The notes under the pieces were generated by a model, which saw nothing but the letters and a program-made list of their open reading frames with translations, had not been told where the DNA came from and did no database searches. The position numbers and the translations under genes were made by a program. A stretch of DNA of 64,000 bases from Colwellia sp. 20A7 (GTDB lineage: Bacteria > Pseudomonadota > Gammaproteobacteria > Enterobacterales > Alteromonadaceae), in the NCBI RefSeq assembly GCF_009832865.1, contig NZ_CP047130.1:3906001-3970000 (forward strand), written 5' to 3'. Positions 9,827 through 18,615 of the stretch are shown in pieces. The first letter of the stretch is position 1. Each line of letters begins with the position of its first letter.

Positions 9827-10972
9827 ATGATTATAGAAATACAGCTTAGTGAGTTAAATGTTGGTCACTTTGTCACGGATATAGCGAAGCAAAATGGAAA
9901 CTTTTCATTAAGTGCGCCTGGACATATAAAAAGCATTAACGTAATTCATCATCTAAAAAGTAAACAGGTTATATCTGTATTTATCGATGACAGTAAAACG
10001 CTAACCTCTGCGAGTAAAAGCAAGGCTGAAGTTAGTGCGGAAGTAAAACAAGCAATAGAAATATTTAATGAATCGAAAGACATTCAAAAAAAACTATTTG
10101 CTGCAGCCTTAAATGGCTCTGCTGTAGATTTACAGTCAGTTGTTGATGTGACCAACAAGTCAGTAGACGCTATTTTTAACAGCCCAGACGCTTTAGCCTG
10201 CATGATAAACATTCGTGAAAAAGACGAATACTTATTAGAACATTCTGTCGCCGTATCTGTGTACATTACTATTTTTGCTTATCACTTAAAAATGAATAAG
10301 AAAGTCGTTCATCATCTTAGCATTGGCGCTTTTTTACATGACATTGGTAAAATAAAAATTCCTGATGAAATATTAAATAAGCCAGGTAAGTTAACTGATG
10401 AAGAGTTTACTATTATGAAAACTCATGCCAACCACTCTATTGACATCATCAAGAAAACCCCAGGTATTAGTAAACTGAGTTTAGATGTTGCCGCATTACA
10501 CCATGAAAAATTAAATGGTGAGGGTTACCCATTTCAAGTTGAAGGTAAAGATATTCATAAATATGGCCGCATGATTGCAATTTGCGATATCTTTGATGCA
10601 TTAACGGCAAACCGTTGTTATAAAGATGGCTTCTCTCATACAAAATCATTCAATATTTTGCGTGAACTGGTTAAAAGTAATCATCTTGATGGTGAATTAG
10701 TCGAGCAATTTATTCAATGCATTGGTGTGTTTCCTACGGGGACACTTGTACAATTAGAGTCTAAAAAACTTGCAGTAGTTGAGCAACGTAATAGCAATGA
10801 TTTAACAAAGCCTAAAGTGAAGTCTTTCTATAGTGTAAAGTTAAATCAATACCTGAACACCCAAGATATTGATTTAGCAAAAACGGATGATTTTATTGTT
10901 AAAGGCGTAAGAGCAGAAGACTTTGATCTTGATATGAACACTATAATTACAATGCTATTAATGGAAGGTTGA
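9827..10972 (+). CDS. HD-GYP domain protein with N-terminal DUF3391, probable cyclic-di-GMP phosphodiesterase
   Basis: The 381-residue cytoplasmic protein has a DUF3391-like N-terminal region (about 1-115) and an HD-GYP domain (about 125-310). Metal-binding residues are in place: H139, HD at 171-172 in FLHDIGKIKIP, H200, HHE at 225-227, GYP at 233-235, and DIFDALT at 254-260. Intact HD-GYP proteins hydrolyse c-di-GMP. The 3' neighbour is a diguanylate cyclase, so the pair may set a local c-di-GMP level. The Shine-Dalgarno before the ATG is weak. A role near motility is only suggested by motX next door. Confidence 0.88.
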   Translation: MIIEIQLSELNVGHFVTDIAKQNGNFSLSAPGHIKSINVIHHLKSKQVISVFIDDSKTLTSASKSKAEVSAEVKQAIEIFNESKDIQKKLFAAALNGSAVDLQSVVDVTNKSVDAIFNSPDALACMINIREKDEYLLEHSVAVSVYITIFAYHLKMNKKVVHHLSIGAFLHDIGKIKIPDEILNKPGKLTDEEFTIMKTHANHSIDIIKKTPGISKLSLDVAALHHEKLNGEGYPFQVEGKDIHKYGRMIAICDIFDALTANRCYKDGFSHTKSFNILRELVKSNHLDGELVEQFIQCIGVFPTGTLVQLESKKLAVVEQRNSNDLTKPKVKSFYSVKLNQYLNTQDIDLAKTDDFIVKGVRAEDFDLDMNTIITMLLMEG

Positions 10973-11121
10973 TTTTAATGGCCTATAAAGCTTAAAATCT
11001 ACACGCTTACTCCTAAAAGTTTGTTTAACTAACAGGTTAAGCATAATTAATAAGTTAATATGCAAGTTCATTGGTAATCACCTCTTTAACTTCATCATTT
11101 TTACTAACAGGTATTACGGAT

Positions 11122-12156
11122 ATGTCTGACACAAAAATAGCATTAGAACGTAAATTAGCAAGCCTAATTGAAAATTCACGCATTAATGCAGATATAGCCA
11201 AAAAGCTTTTTGAAATTGAAGCTCAAATATTACGTTGTAAGACCAGCCAAGAGCTTTTGCTACAACTATTAGCATCAATAAAGGATAAATTTAATTTAAG
11301 TGGTATCTGCTTATTATTGGCTGAGCCAACACCTATAAGTTATTTACTTAGCGGTAATATGCAGTCCACTTGGCATAAAGAAAATAGTAAAAATATTGCA
11401 GTTGATTTATTGCAACAATTACACCCAGAACGTAAACCACTTCTGACGAATGACCTTACCCTTATAAAAAAAATACTTCCATTAAGTTTAGCTCAACAGA
11501 CAAAGTCGATAGCGTTAATACCTTTAGTCATTGAAGATAAGTTGTTTGGCAGTTTAGTTTTTACCGATAATGAAAAAACACGTTTTCAGCCTAACTTAGG
11601 CACTTTGCATTTAGAGCAACTCGCGGTAAAAGTAAGTTTATGTTTATCTAATGCATTAATTAGAGAACAATTAGAATATATGGCTCATTACGATAGGTTG
11701 ACTGGCCTTGCGAATCGTCGACTGATGGAAGACTCTATCAACGAAGAATTAACACGCCAACGTCGATATAATGTTCCTTTCTCAATCTTGTTCATCGACT
11801 GCAATAAGTTCAAAGAAGTTAATGATACCTACGGACATGATTGTGGTGATAAAGTGCTCACTTATGTCGCCATACAATTACAAGAATTAATACGCGAAAA
11901 TGATAAGTGCTTTAGGTATGCAGGGGATGAGTTTGTGATTACTTTAGCTAGCCAAACATACAAGGAAGCATTATTAGCGTGTAAACGGTTAACACAATTC
12001 TTCCAAAATAATCCGATGCCTTATCAAGGCTCGCATTTACCAATCACTATTAGCTGCGGAGCTGCAGCTAGTGATGGAATAAAAACAATGGAAGAGTTAT
12101 TAAAGCAAGCTGATGAGCAATTATATATGCATAAGAAAACCGGAGTAATTCTTTGA
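11122..12156 (+). CDS. GAF-GGDEF diguanylate cyclase
   Basis: I place the start at the ATG at 11122; an in-frame TTG at 11071 is possible but less likely. The 344-residue product has a helical N-terminus, a GAF-like sensor region (about 40-180) and a GGDEF domain starting DRLTGLANRR at 191-200. The active-site loop is AGDEF (267-271); the Gly-to-Ala change at the first position occurs in active cyclases. An inhibitory-site motif RxxD sits at 258-261, five residues before the loop, so product feedback inhibition is expected. No transmembrane helix is visible, so it is a soluble sensor-cyclase. It follows the HD-GYP gene by about 150 bases. Confidence 0.87.
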   Translation: MSDTKIALERKLASLIENSRINADIAKKLFEIEAQILRCKTSQELLLQLLASIKDKFNLSGICLLLAEPTPISYLLSGNMQSTWHKENSKNIAVDLLQQLHPERKPLLTNDLTLIKKILPLSLAQQTKSIALIPLVIEDKLFGSLVFTDNEKTRFQPNLGTLHLEQLAVKVSLCLSNALIREQLEYMAHYDRLTGLANRRLMEDSINEELTRQRRYNVPFSILFIDCNKFKEVNDTYGHDCGDKVLTYVAIQLQELIRENDKCFRYAGDEFVITLASQTYKEALLACKRLTQFFQNNPMPYQGSHLPITISCGAAASDGIKTMEELLKQADEQLYMHKKTGVIL

Positions 12157-12180
12157 TAAGTCTATAAGCATAGACTTATC
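12155..12180. terminator. Hairpin between convergent cyclase and erpA genes
   Basis: GATAAGTCTA (12155-12164) pairs perfectly with TAGACTTATC (12171-12180) over a 6-base loop. It starts at the stop codon of the cyclase gene and ends 16 bases before the erpA 3' end. U-runs are weak on both sides, so it could be a bidirectional terminator or an end-protecting hairpin. Confidence 0.65.
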
Positions 12181-12195
12181 ATTATAGAGATAGGC

Positions 12196-12549
12196 TTAAA
12201 TAGAAAACGATGAACCACAACCACAAGTAGTTGATGCATTTGGGTTATTAACAACAAAGCGACTACCTTCTAAACTTTCTAGATAATCAACTTCACCATC
12301 AACCAAATATTGTAAACTCATTGGGTCAATAACCATAGTGACACCTTGTTTTTCTATAGTCATATCACCTTCATTTATTTTTTCATCAAAGGTAAAGCCA
12401 TATTGAAAACCAGAACAACCACCACCAGTAACATAAACTCTTAGTTTAAGTTCGGGATTTTCTTCTTCTGTAATTAACGATAGTACTTTACTCGCTGCCG
12501 AATCAGTAAATTTAATAGGTAATTCTGGTGTTGAGATAGGATCAGACAT
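12196..12549 (-). CDS. erpA: Iron-sulfur cluster insertion protein ErpA
   Basis: This A-type carrier passes [Fe-S] clusters to apoproteins, including IspG (a gene also in this window). It has 117 residues with the three conserved cysteines C45 ([12 protein letters not shown]), C109 and C111 ([12 protein letters not shown] at the C-terminus). The N-terminus [18 protein letters not shown] is ErpA-like rather than IscA-like. The gene stands alone. Its upstream DNA carries a sigma-70-like promoter overlapped by an IscR type 1 site (12654-12686), so repression by holo-IscR is expected. Confidence 0.96.
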   Translation of the reverse strand: MSDPISTPELPIKFTDSAASKVLSLITEEENPELKLRVYVTGGGCSGFQYGFTFDEKINEGDMTIEKQGVTMVIDPMSLQYLVDGEVDYLESLEGSRFVVNNPNASTTCGCGSSFSI

Positions 12550-12653
12550 GAAACTCTACTTTTATTTTAAAAGGGGACTGTAAACCAAGGTAATAATACT
12601 AAGTCTACTATGCGACTTTCTCACTCTTTAGGAAGAAAGCTTATAGTGCATCC

Positions 12654-12686
12654 ATTATCTTAAACCTGACTAATTTAGTCAAGTAT
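12654..12686 (-). promoter_or_regulatory. erpA promoter with overlapping IscR type 1 site
   Basis: On the minus strand TTGACT (plus 12677-12682) and GATAAT (plus 12654-12659) lie 17 bases apart and face erpA. The 25 bases at 12662-12686 match the IscR type 1 consensus ATASYYGACTRWWWYAGTCRRSTAT at 24 of 25 positions by my count; the core reads TTGACTAAATTAGTCAGG. The site covers the -35 box, which fits repression by [2Fe-2S]-IscR. iscR itself is not in the window. Confidence 0.85.
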
Positions 12687-12816
12687 TATTCTATACGCCA
12701 CGGTAGATTTTTATCAAGCTTATGATATTTCGGCCACTTAATTTTTGTTAAGATTGCCGATAATTATATTTTTCAGAAATAAAATTTTTCGGTAACATGA
12801 ACGCTACCTCGATAAC

Positions 12817-13026
12817 CTAAAAACATTTGAAACTGAATGCTAAGTTTTTCTTAATTTGATAATGCTCAAGCGACACTTCTTTCAACATTGTTGGTGCATC
12901 TTTATTCGTTCATTGCTCAACGGCGAGCTCGACTTCTAAAATATTTATACGTTCAATATGGCTTTTTTCTTGTTGATATAGCTCCTCTAAACGCATTTTT
13001 TTTCTAATGTTTTTCTTAAAAGCCAT
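12817..13026 (-). pseudogene. Small coding-like segment with an in-frame TGA (38 + 31 codons)
   Basis: Starting at ATG 13026, the reading frame gives 38 residues beginning MAFKKNIRKKMRLEELYQQE, rich in Lys/Glu and likely helical. It meets TGA at 12910-12912 and then stays open for 31 more codons (ending NLAFSFKCF) to TAG at 12817-12819. The first part could be a real small protein, with a weak AGG about 11 bases upstream. The continuation looks like the same domain, so decay by a nonsense mutation is also plausible. I recognise no family. Confidence 0.35.
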
Positions 13027-13198
13027 GATAAAAGTTACCTATCCGATAACCGATGAATATACAAAGTGATAGAAGTACCAGTAAGAAAAGTACCTATTTA
13101 AAGGCTCTAATCGCTTGGTGACAACTGCTAGATTTATTTTTGCTAACCAATTCATTTGTAACGTACAATAACCCCACAAAGAATTAACATTAAACTTA

Positions 13199-13227
13199 TT
13201 GACTATTTATTGACTATTTATTGACTA
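13199..13227 (+). repeat. Tandem 11-bp repeats (TTGACTATTTA, 2.6 copies) upstream of the CLC gene
   Basis: TTGACTATTTA occurs at 13199-13209 and 13210-13220 with a partial third copy TTGACTA at 13221-13227. The 11-base period is about one helical turn, and each copy starts with TTGAC, a -35-like core. It ends about 50 bases before the start codon of the next gene, so a promoter or regulator site is possible. Confidence 0.6.
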
Positions 13228-13279
13228 AAACGATATCTATAAATGATACCTACCAAACAAATAAGCCTACTTTTTTATC

Positions 13280-15109
13280 ATGAGCTATATTAGCACAATT
13301 AGAAAACACTTAGCGTTACCCAAAACTTCATGGCAAATTTGTATACTTGCCATTGTTGGAGGTTTTGCATCAGCATTATTAGTAGTTTTATTTACTCTAA
13401 CAACCGAACAAATTCAACAACTCTATTTAATTAAACGCGATAACTATATCACCTTAGATGGTGTAACTCGTTTTGATTTTCCAATAATAGGTTCAATTGT
13501 AATTCTGCTATTTGGTTGGCTGACGGGTTATAAATACCTAAGAACAGGTATTCCGTTTGTATTGCATCGGCTAAAGGTTGCCCATGGCATTATTCCCTTT
13601 AAAAATACACTTAATCAATTTTTTGGCAGTGCGGTTGCACTTGCATCAGGCTTTTCTGTTGGGCGTGAAGGACCCGCTGTACATTTAGGCGCCGCAGCAA
13701 GTAGTTATGTGGGTAGTTTATTAAAATTACCTTATAACAGTATTCGCATTTTATGTGCCTGTGGTATCGCAGCAGGAATTTCTGCAACATTTAACACCCC
13801 TATTGCTGCCGTACTTTTTGTAATGGAAGTCATTATGAGGGAGTATAAAGTTCATATATTTATTCCTGTAATGCTGGCCTCTTTAGTCGGCTCATTAGTC
13901 ACTCGTAGTGTTTTTGATGTATCTCAAGATTTTGAATACTTCCATAAAATAGAACTGATACCACAACACTATATTCCTTTAATCATTTTAGGTATTTTAC
14001 TTGGAACGCTCGCTGCCGCTTTTAACAAAACATTAATTAACGTAATAAAACACAGTAACAAATTCCATATTGTACCAAGGCTACTTTTAGCAGCTGTAAT
14101 AACAGGCGCTTTAGGTTATTTCGTCCCTGGCGCTATGGGTGTTGGTATTGGCGCCATTGATATTTCATTTACCAATAATTGGCAAGTAGGATTATTAATT
14201 AGTTTATTGTTAGCTAAGTTTTTAATGACAACATTTGCATTGGGTCTAGGTATTCCCGGCGGTGTTATAGGCCCTATTATTAGCATTGGCGCTATTGCTG
14301 GAGCTTTAGGTGGTGCGCTAGTGACACAATTTTTACCAGGTGAACATATTGGCAATGATTTTATTTTAATGGGAATGGCTGGTTTTATGGCAGCTAGCTT
14401 AAATGCCCCTATTGCAGCATTACTCGCTGTAGTTGAATTATCAGGGCAATTAGAAATAATTTTACCTGCCATGATAGTTATTACTATCTCTAGTATTATT
14501 TCTGGTCAACTATTTAATAACCGTTCAATATTTACCATGCAGCTTGATATTCAAGGTTTGATTTATCGTAAACCACCAATTGAAAAAACATTACAGAAAA
14601 TTGGCGTGCTTGGTTTAATGATAAAAAAAATAGAGTATACAGAGCAAGCTTCTTTAAATGCTATCGCCGGCATTATGTTAACAGTTGACAATAAAACACC
14701 GGTGATAAATAAAACAGTTAAAAAAGTAATGAAGAATAAACAGGTGATTGAAGAAGTGAATTATCACTGGGCAGAGTTTAGCGAAGATATCCCATTAGTC
14801 GCTATTCAATCGCAAAACAATGAAACATCTGAAAACCCTACCCCTGAATATCAAGTTTCAGAGAAAATGACATTACATCAACTGATCCCTTTATCACATC
14901 AAGCAACCTTAGCAGAAGCTTATTTACTACTTGTTAAAAATCGTTGCGGAGGTGTCTATATTTATCAAGAAAATATAAATAATATTATTGGTATGGTAAC
15001 CTTCGAACAAATTAGACAATACCTAGTTCATGGCACCTTAATTGTAGGTGTATTACCACCCTACGTTGGCGAAAAAGAATCTGTATTTGAAGGAAGAAAT
15101 GATTCATGA
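13280..15109 (+). CDS. CLC-family chloride channel/transporter with C-terminal CBS pair
   Basis: The 609-residue membrane protein has the CLC signature segments: RTGIP (89-93), GREGPAVHLG (128-137) with the outer gating glutamate E130, and LGIPGGVIGP (323-332). About 170 C-terminal residues form a cytoplasmic CBS-type region (LHQLIPLSHQATLAEAYLLL near residue 535). At the place of the inner proton glutamate of E. coli ClcA (E203), the aligned sequence VLFVMEVIMREY has Val (residue 184). This is typical of CLC channels rather than H+/Cl- exchangers. It overlaps hemJ by 4 bases (ATGA). Family is certain; transport mode is inferred. Confidence 0.93.
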   Translation: MSYISTIRKHLALPKTSWQICILAIVGGFASALLVVLFTLTTEQIQQLYLIKRDNYITLDGVTRFDFPIIGSIVILLFGWLTGYKYLRTGIPFVLHRLKVAHGIIPFKNTLNQFFGSAVALASGFSVGREGPAVHLGAAASSYVGSLLKLPYNSIRILCACGIAAGISATFNTPIAAVLFVMEVIMREYKVHIFIPVMLASLVGSLVTRSVFDVSQDFEYFHKIELIPQHYIPLIILGILLGTLAAAFNKTLINVIKHSNKFHIVPRLLLAAVITGALGYFVPGAMGVGIGAIDISFTNNWQVGLLISLLLAKFLMTTFALGLGIPGGVIGPIISIGAIAGALGGALVTQFLPGEHIGNDFILMGMAGFMAASLNAPIAALLAVVELSGQLEIILPAMIVITISSIISGQLFNNRSIFTMQLDIQGLIYRKPPIEKTLQKIGVLGLMIKKIEYTEQASLNAIAGIMLTVDNKTPVINKTVKKVMKNKQVIEEVNYHWAEFSEDIPLVAIQSQNNETSENPTPEYQVSEKMTLHQLIPLSHQATLAEAYLLLVKNRCGGVYIYQENINNIIGMVTFEQIRQYLVHGTLIVGVLPPYVGEKESVFEGRNDS

Positions 15110-15558
15110 ATGAATTTTTAGCGAGTAATATTTTATGGTTTAAAGCCTTACATGTTTTTTTTATGGTCGCTTGGTTTTCAGGTGTATTTTACTTACCTAG
15201 ATTGTTTGTAAACCATGCTGAAACAACGTCTGAAATAGTGTCGCAACAATTAAAAGGAATGGAAAAGCGTTTACTCTACTTTGTCACGCCTTTTGCCATA
15301 TTTACGGTAGTCTTTGGCTTAATATTAATTTATATCTACGGCGCTCATTGGTTTGCTGCTGCCAAATGGCTTCATATAAAACTTACTTTCGTTATTTTTC
15401 TCCTGATTTATCACGGCTACTGCTTTAAGTTAGTCAGTACATTTCAACAAGATAAAAATATACGGTCAGGGAAGTTTTACCGAATATTTAACGAAATACC
15501 TGTGCTTATGTTACTAGCGGTAATTATTTTGGCTTATGTTAAGCCTACTTATGGTTAA
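15106..15558 (+). CDS. hemJ: Protoporphyrinogen IX oxidase HemJ
   Basis: This is a 150-residue membrane protein with four predicted helices, of the HemJ (UPF0093/CopD-like) family. It opens with LWFKALHVFFMVAWFSGVFY, where the conserved His (about residue 17) lies in the first helix, followed by LPRLFVNHAE. It ends after a helix with ILAYVKPTYG, a typical HemJ end with the conserved KP. HemJ converts protoporphyrinogen IX to protoporphyrin IX in the penultimate heme step and replaces HemG/HemY. Its start overlaps the CLC gene's stop, and the heme gene hemL lies 1.1 kb downstream. Confidence 0.9.
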   Translation: MNEFLASNILWFKALHVFFMVAWFSGVFYLPRLFVNHAETTSEIVSQQLKGMEKRLLYFVTPFAIFTVVFGLILIYIYGAHWFAAAKWLHIKLTFVIFLLIYHGYCFKLVSTFQQDKNIRSGKFYRIFNEIPVLMLLAVIILAYVKPTYG

Positions 15559-15674
15559 CTGTTATCTAAAAATTAAAGACAAATAGCTTCATATAACATT
15601 CTAAATTTTGTCGATTTATGCTATATTTCTGCAAAATTTTCGTGATTCATTAATTAACGGTTAGACTTCTAAAA

Positions 15675-16685
15675 ATGATGAAATTTCAAGGTAATCACAT
15701 ACTTTCAGTATCCCAATTTGATCGTGACGCAATTGCGAAGATACTCGATGTATCAGCACAAATGGCACCTTATGCCGCTCGTCAAAAGCGCTGTACAGTG
15801 CTTGATGGTGCTATTTTAAGTAATCTTTTTTTTGAACCAAGCACACGTACACGTGTTAGTTTTGGTACTGCATTTAACTTATTAGGCGGTTTTGTTCGTG
15901 AAACCGTAGGCCAAGAAAACTCGTCGTTAAGTAAAGGTGAGTCATTACTTGATACGGCTCAAGTTATTAGTGGTTATAGCGATGTTATTGCCATGCGACA
16001 CCCACAAATGCATTCTGTTGAGCAATTTGCCAAAGGCAGTACTGTTCCGGTAATTAATGGTGGTGACGGTGCTAATGAGCACCCGACACAGGCACTGTTA
16101 GATTTATTTACCATACAGTCTGAAATGATGCATTATCAAAAAGGGTTAGATAACCTTGATATAGTGTTGATGGGTGATTTAAAGCACGGCCGCACAGTAC
16201 ACTCTTTATCTAAACTGCTTAGTCTTTATAATAACGTTAAAGTAACAATGGTTTCCCCGAAAGCATTGCAAATGCCTGACAGTGTTGTTTCCGCTTTAGA
16301 AAATGCGGGTCATCAAGTGGTGATTACCGACACCATGGCAGGTAATTTATCTTGCGACGTTATTTACCAAACTCGCATTCAACAAGAGCGTTTTGCCAGT
16401 AAAGATGAAGCCGACTTATATCGTGGACATTTCAGTTTAAACAAAAGTGTTTATCAAAAGTATTGCCGTGAAAACACGGTTATTATGCATCCTCTGCCAA
16501 GAGACTCTCGCCCTGAAGCCAATGAACTCGACATTGATCTAAATGATTTAGACAGCCTAGCTATTTTTAGACAAGCACAAAATGGTGTTTTAGTAAGAAT
16601 GGCACTATTTGCATTAACTTTAGGTGTTGAAGATCAATTAACGCAATATGAAAAAAGCGTAAACTGGCACACAAATAAGCGTTAA
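15675..16685 (+). CDS. pyrB: Aspartate carbamoyltransferase
   Basis: It condenses carbamoyl phosphate and aspartate to carbamoyl aspartate, the committed step of pyrimidine synthesis. The 336-residue protein has the carbamoyl-phosphate site FFEPSTRTRVSF (52-63), the KGES loop near residue 93, NGGDGANEHPTQALLDLF near 133-150, and HPLPRDSRPE near 273. It is about 25 residues longer than E. coli PyrB. No pyrI regulatory-subunit gene follows, so it is probably a form that works without PyrI. Confidence 0.95.
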   Translation: MMKFQGNHILSVSQFDRDAIAKILDVSAQMAPYAARQKRCTVLDGAILSNLFFEPSTRTRVSFGTAFNLLGGFVRETVGQENSSLSKGESLLDTAQVISGYSDVIAMRHPQMHSVEQFAKGSTVPVINGGDGANEHPTQALLDLFTIQSEMMHYQKGLDNLDIVLMGDLKHGRTVHSLSKLLSLYNNVKVTMVSPKALQMPDSVVSALENAGHQVVITDTMAGNLSCDVIYQTRIQQERFASKDEADLYRGHFSLNKSVYQKYCRENTVIMHPLPRDSRPEANELDIDLNDLDSLAIFRQAQNGVLVRMALFALTLGVEDQLTQYEKSVNWHTNKR

Positions 16686-16764
16686 TTAATCAATAAATTT
16701 TATGAATGATACCTTGCCTATGCAAGGCCAGTCAGTAACCAATAAACCAAAAAGGGTTTTTACT

Positions 16765-18072
16765 ATGAATGGAACAACAAGCCTTTCAACGAGTAATTCA
16801 GAGCAATTATTTGCTAAAGCAAAAAGTGTTATTCCTGGTGGCGTTAATTCACCAGTACGTGCATTTAGCAGCGTAGGTGGCACACCATCATTTATCAAAC
16901 GCGCAGAGGGCGCTTACATTTATGATGCCGACGATAATGCTTACATTGATTATGTTGGTTCTTGGGGACCGATGATTTTAGGTCACAATCACCCTGCTAT
17001 TTTGGATGCTGTAATTACTACAGCACAAAATGGCTTAAGTTTTGGTGCGCCAACAGAGTTAGAAATTACCATGGCAGAAAAAGTACGTGAATTAGTTCCT
17101 TCAATGGAATCTTTACGTATGGTTAGCTCTGGAACCGAAGCCACAATGAGTGCAATTCGCTTGGCTCGAGGCTTCACTGGCCGTGATAAAATATTAAAAT
17201 TTGAAGGCTGTTACCATGGCCATGCTGACTCATTATTAGTAAAAGCAGGCTCTGGCGCTTTAACATTAGGTGTACCTAACTCTCCAGGCATTCCTGAAGA
17301 TTTTGCTAAACATACCCTAACAGTTAGCTATAATAACTTGGCAGAAGTTAAAGAAATATTTGCTAAGTACCCAGACCAAATCGCTTGTATTATTGTTGAG
17401 CCTGTTGCTGGCAACATGAACTGTATTCCACCTGTGCAAGGCTTTTTGGAAGGACTACGTGATGTATGTGATGAGTATAACTCTGTCCTTATTTTTGATG
17501 AAGTAATGACTGGTTTCCGTGTTGCTTTAGGTGGTGCACAAGCACATTACAATATCAAACCCGACTTAACGACGTTAGGTAAAGTGATTGGCGGCGGCAT
17601 GCCTGTTGGCGCTTTTGGTGGTAAAAAAGAGATAATGGATTACATTGCCCCTCTTGGTCCTGTATACCAAGCAGGAACACTTTCTGGTAACCCTATTGCT
17701 ATGGCAGCAGGGTTAGCAGCATTAACAGAATTATCACAAGGTAATAAGCACCAGCAGTTAAGTGATGCTACTGAAAAATTAGCGATGGGCTTAAAAGCTG
17801 CTGCTGACCGAAACGGTATTGATTTAAATATCAACTATGTTGGCGCTATGTTTGGCTTCTTTTTCACTAGTGATGAAGCTCCAATCACAAGCTTTGAACA
17901 AGTAATGGCATGTGACAAAGACAAATTTAATCGCTTTTTCCATTTGATGCTTGAGCACGGTGTTTACTTAGCGCCATCAGCTTTTGAAGCCGGATTTTTA
18001 TCAATGGCGCATACTGATGATATTATTGAAAAAACCCTTGAAGCTGCGGCTGAGTGTTTTGCTCAGTTGTAA
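16765..18072 (+). CDS. hemL: Glutamate-1-semialdehyde 2,1-aminomutase
   Basis: This is a PLP enzyme of the C5 heme pathway that makes 5-aminolevulinate. I choose the ATG at 16765 (435 residues; an AGGG lies about 10 bases upstream) because it puts the family's N-terminal [20 protein letters not shown] at the normal place. An upstream in-frame ATG at 16702 would add 21 residues not typical of HemL. PLP features: [16 protein letters not shown] (121-136), HGHADSL (151-157), DEVMTGFR (245-252), and the Schiff-base lysine K273 in [14 protein letters not shown] terminator hairpin follows at 18109-18145. Confidence 0.96.
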   Translation: MNGTTSLSTSNSEQLFAKAKSVIPGGVNSPVRAFSSVGGTPSFIKRAEGAYIYDADDNAYIDYVGSWGPMILGHNHPAILDAVITTAQNGLSFGAPTELEITMAEKVRELVPSMESLRMVSSGTEATMSAIRLARGFTGRDKILKFEGCYHGHADSLLVKAGSGALTLGVPNSPGIPEDFAKHTLTVSYNNLAEVKEIFAKYPDQIACIIVEPVAGNMNCIPPVQGFLEGLRDVCDEYNSVLIFDEVMTGFRVALGGAQAHYNIKPDLTTLGKVIGGGMPVGAFGGKKEIMDYIAPLGPVYQAGTLSGNPIAMAAGLAALTELSQGNKHQQLSDATEKLAMGLKAAADRNGIDLNINYVGAMFGFFFTSDEAPITSFEQVMACDKDKFNRFFHLMLEHGVYLAPSAFEAGFLSMAHTDDIIEKTLEAAAECFAQL

Positions 18073-18108
18073 TAATTTAGGCATTGATTAATTTACATAT
18101 AAGCCTAT

Positions 18109-18145
18109 AAAAAGAGTTATCAGCTAACAGCAGATAACTCTTTTT
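18109..18145. terminator. Bidirectional terminator between hemL and the convergent small gene
   Basis: AAAAAGAGTTATC (18109-18121) pairs with GATAACTCTTTTT (18133-18145), an exact 13-bp inverted repeat with an 11-base loop, followed by more T residues on the plus strand. It ends hemL. Its left arm contains the stop codon of the leftward gene, so it can serve that gene too. Confidence 0.85.
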
Positions 18146-18509
18146 TTAACCAATCAAAACCGTCTTGCCAACCTAAATCTATACCTGAGAAGTTTTTTAA
18201 ATTCCAACTGTCTACGGCTCTTAGGTTTTTCATTTTTTGAGTTAGTACTTCGCTTTCATCGCTATAATTAATAACCGCAATAACTTTTAATTTTTCATGA
18301 GATGCAATGCTTAATTTTGCTTCAAATGAGTAGTCATAACGATTAACTTTATTGATGAGTAAGCCAAAATAACTTGAAAAATGTGTTGATAAAAACTCAT
18401 CATATTCTTCTACCATTTCTATCGACATTTCAACGGATTTATTCACAATGACTTCCGCTATATTTTCATTAAGAATATTTATTGAACAAAAACTAAGTTC
18501 ATGTTTCAT
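18120..18509 (-). CDS. Unknown protein, possibly STAS/SpoIIAA-like fold
   Basis: I start at the ATG at 18509, which has GAGGAA six bases upstream; a longer ATG at 18533 lacks this. The product is about 129 residues, soluble and acidic, with no signal or membrane helix. The pattern of short strands and amphipathic helices (NENIAEVIVNKSVEMSIEMV, then YFGLLINKV, then LKVIAVINY) and a C-terminal GFDWLKKEL helix resembles SpoIIAA/STAS-like proteins. I recognise no functional residue. Another protein of similar size and architecture is at 33793-34182. Confidence 0.6.
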   Translation of the reverse strand: MKHELSFCSINILNENIAEVIVNKSVEMSIEMVEEYDEFLSTHFSSYFGLLINKVNRYDYSFEAKLSIASHEKLKVIAVINYSDESEVLTQKMKNLRAVDSWNLKNFSGIDLGWQDGFDWLKKELSAVS

Positions 18510-18615
18510 CTCTATTTCCTCGTATACACACAATAATAATTATAACTAAACCTTAATAACTAGGTTTTTATATTTTCTCAACACAACAAACTATAGAACA
18601 TTATGAACAATTAGT

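Noticed and set aside
13199..13227. CRISPR-like array
   Set aside because: The repeat unit is 11 bp with no spacers and no cas genes occur in the window.
14116..14472. 118-codon open frame on the minus strand inside the CLC gene
   Set aside because: It is antisense to conserved membrane segments of a certain gene and has no ribosome site or protein-like family pattern.
16712..16727. CCTTGC/GCAAGG hairpin after pyrB as a terminator
   Set aside because: The stem is only 6 bp, there is no T-run, and hemL starts shortly after; too weak to call.
16702..16764. Longer HemL start at 16702
   Set aside because: The added 21 residues do not match the HemL N-terminus, and the ATG at 16765 has a better ribosome site.
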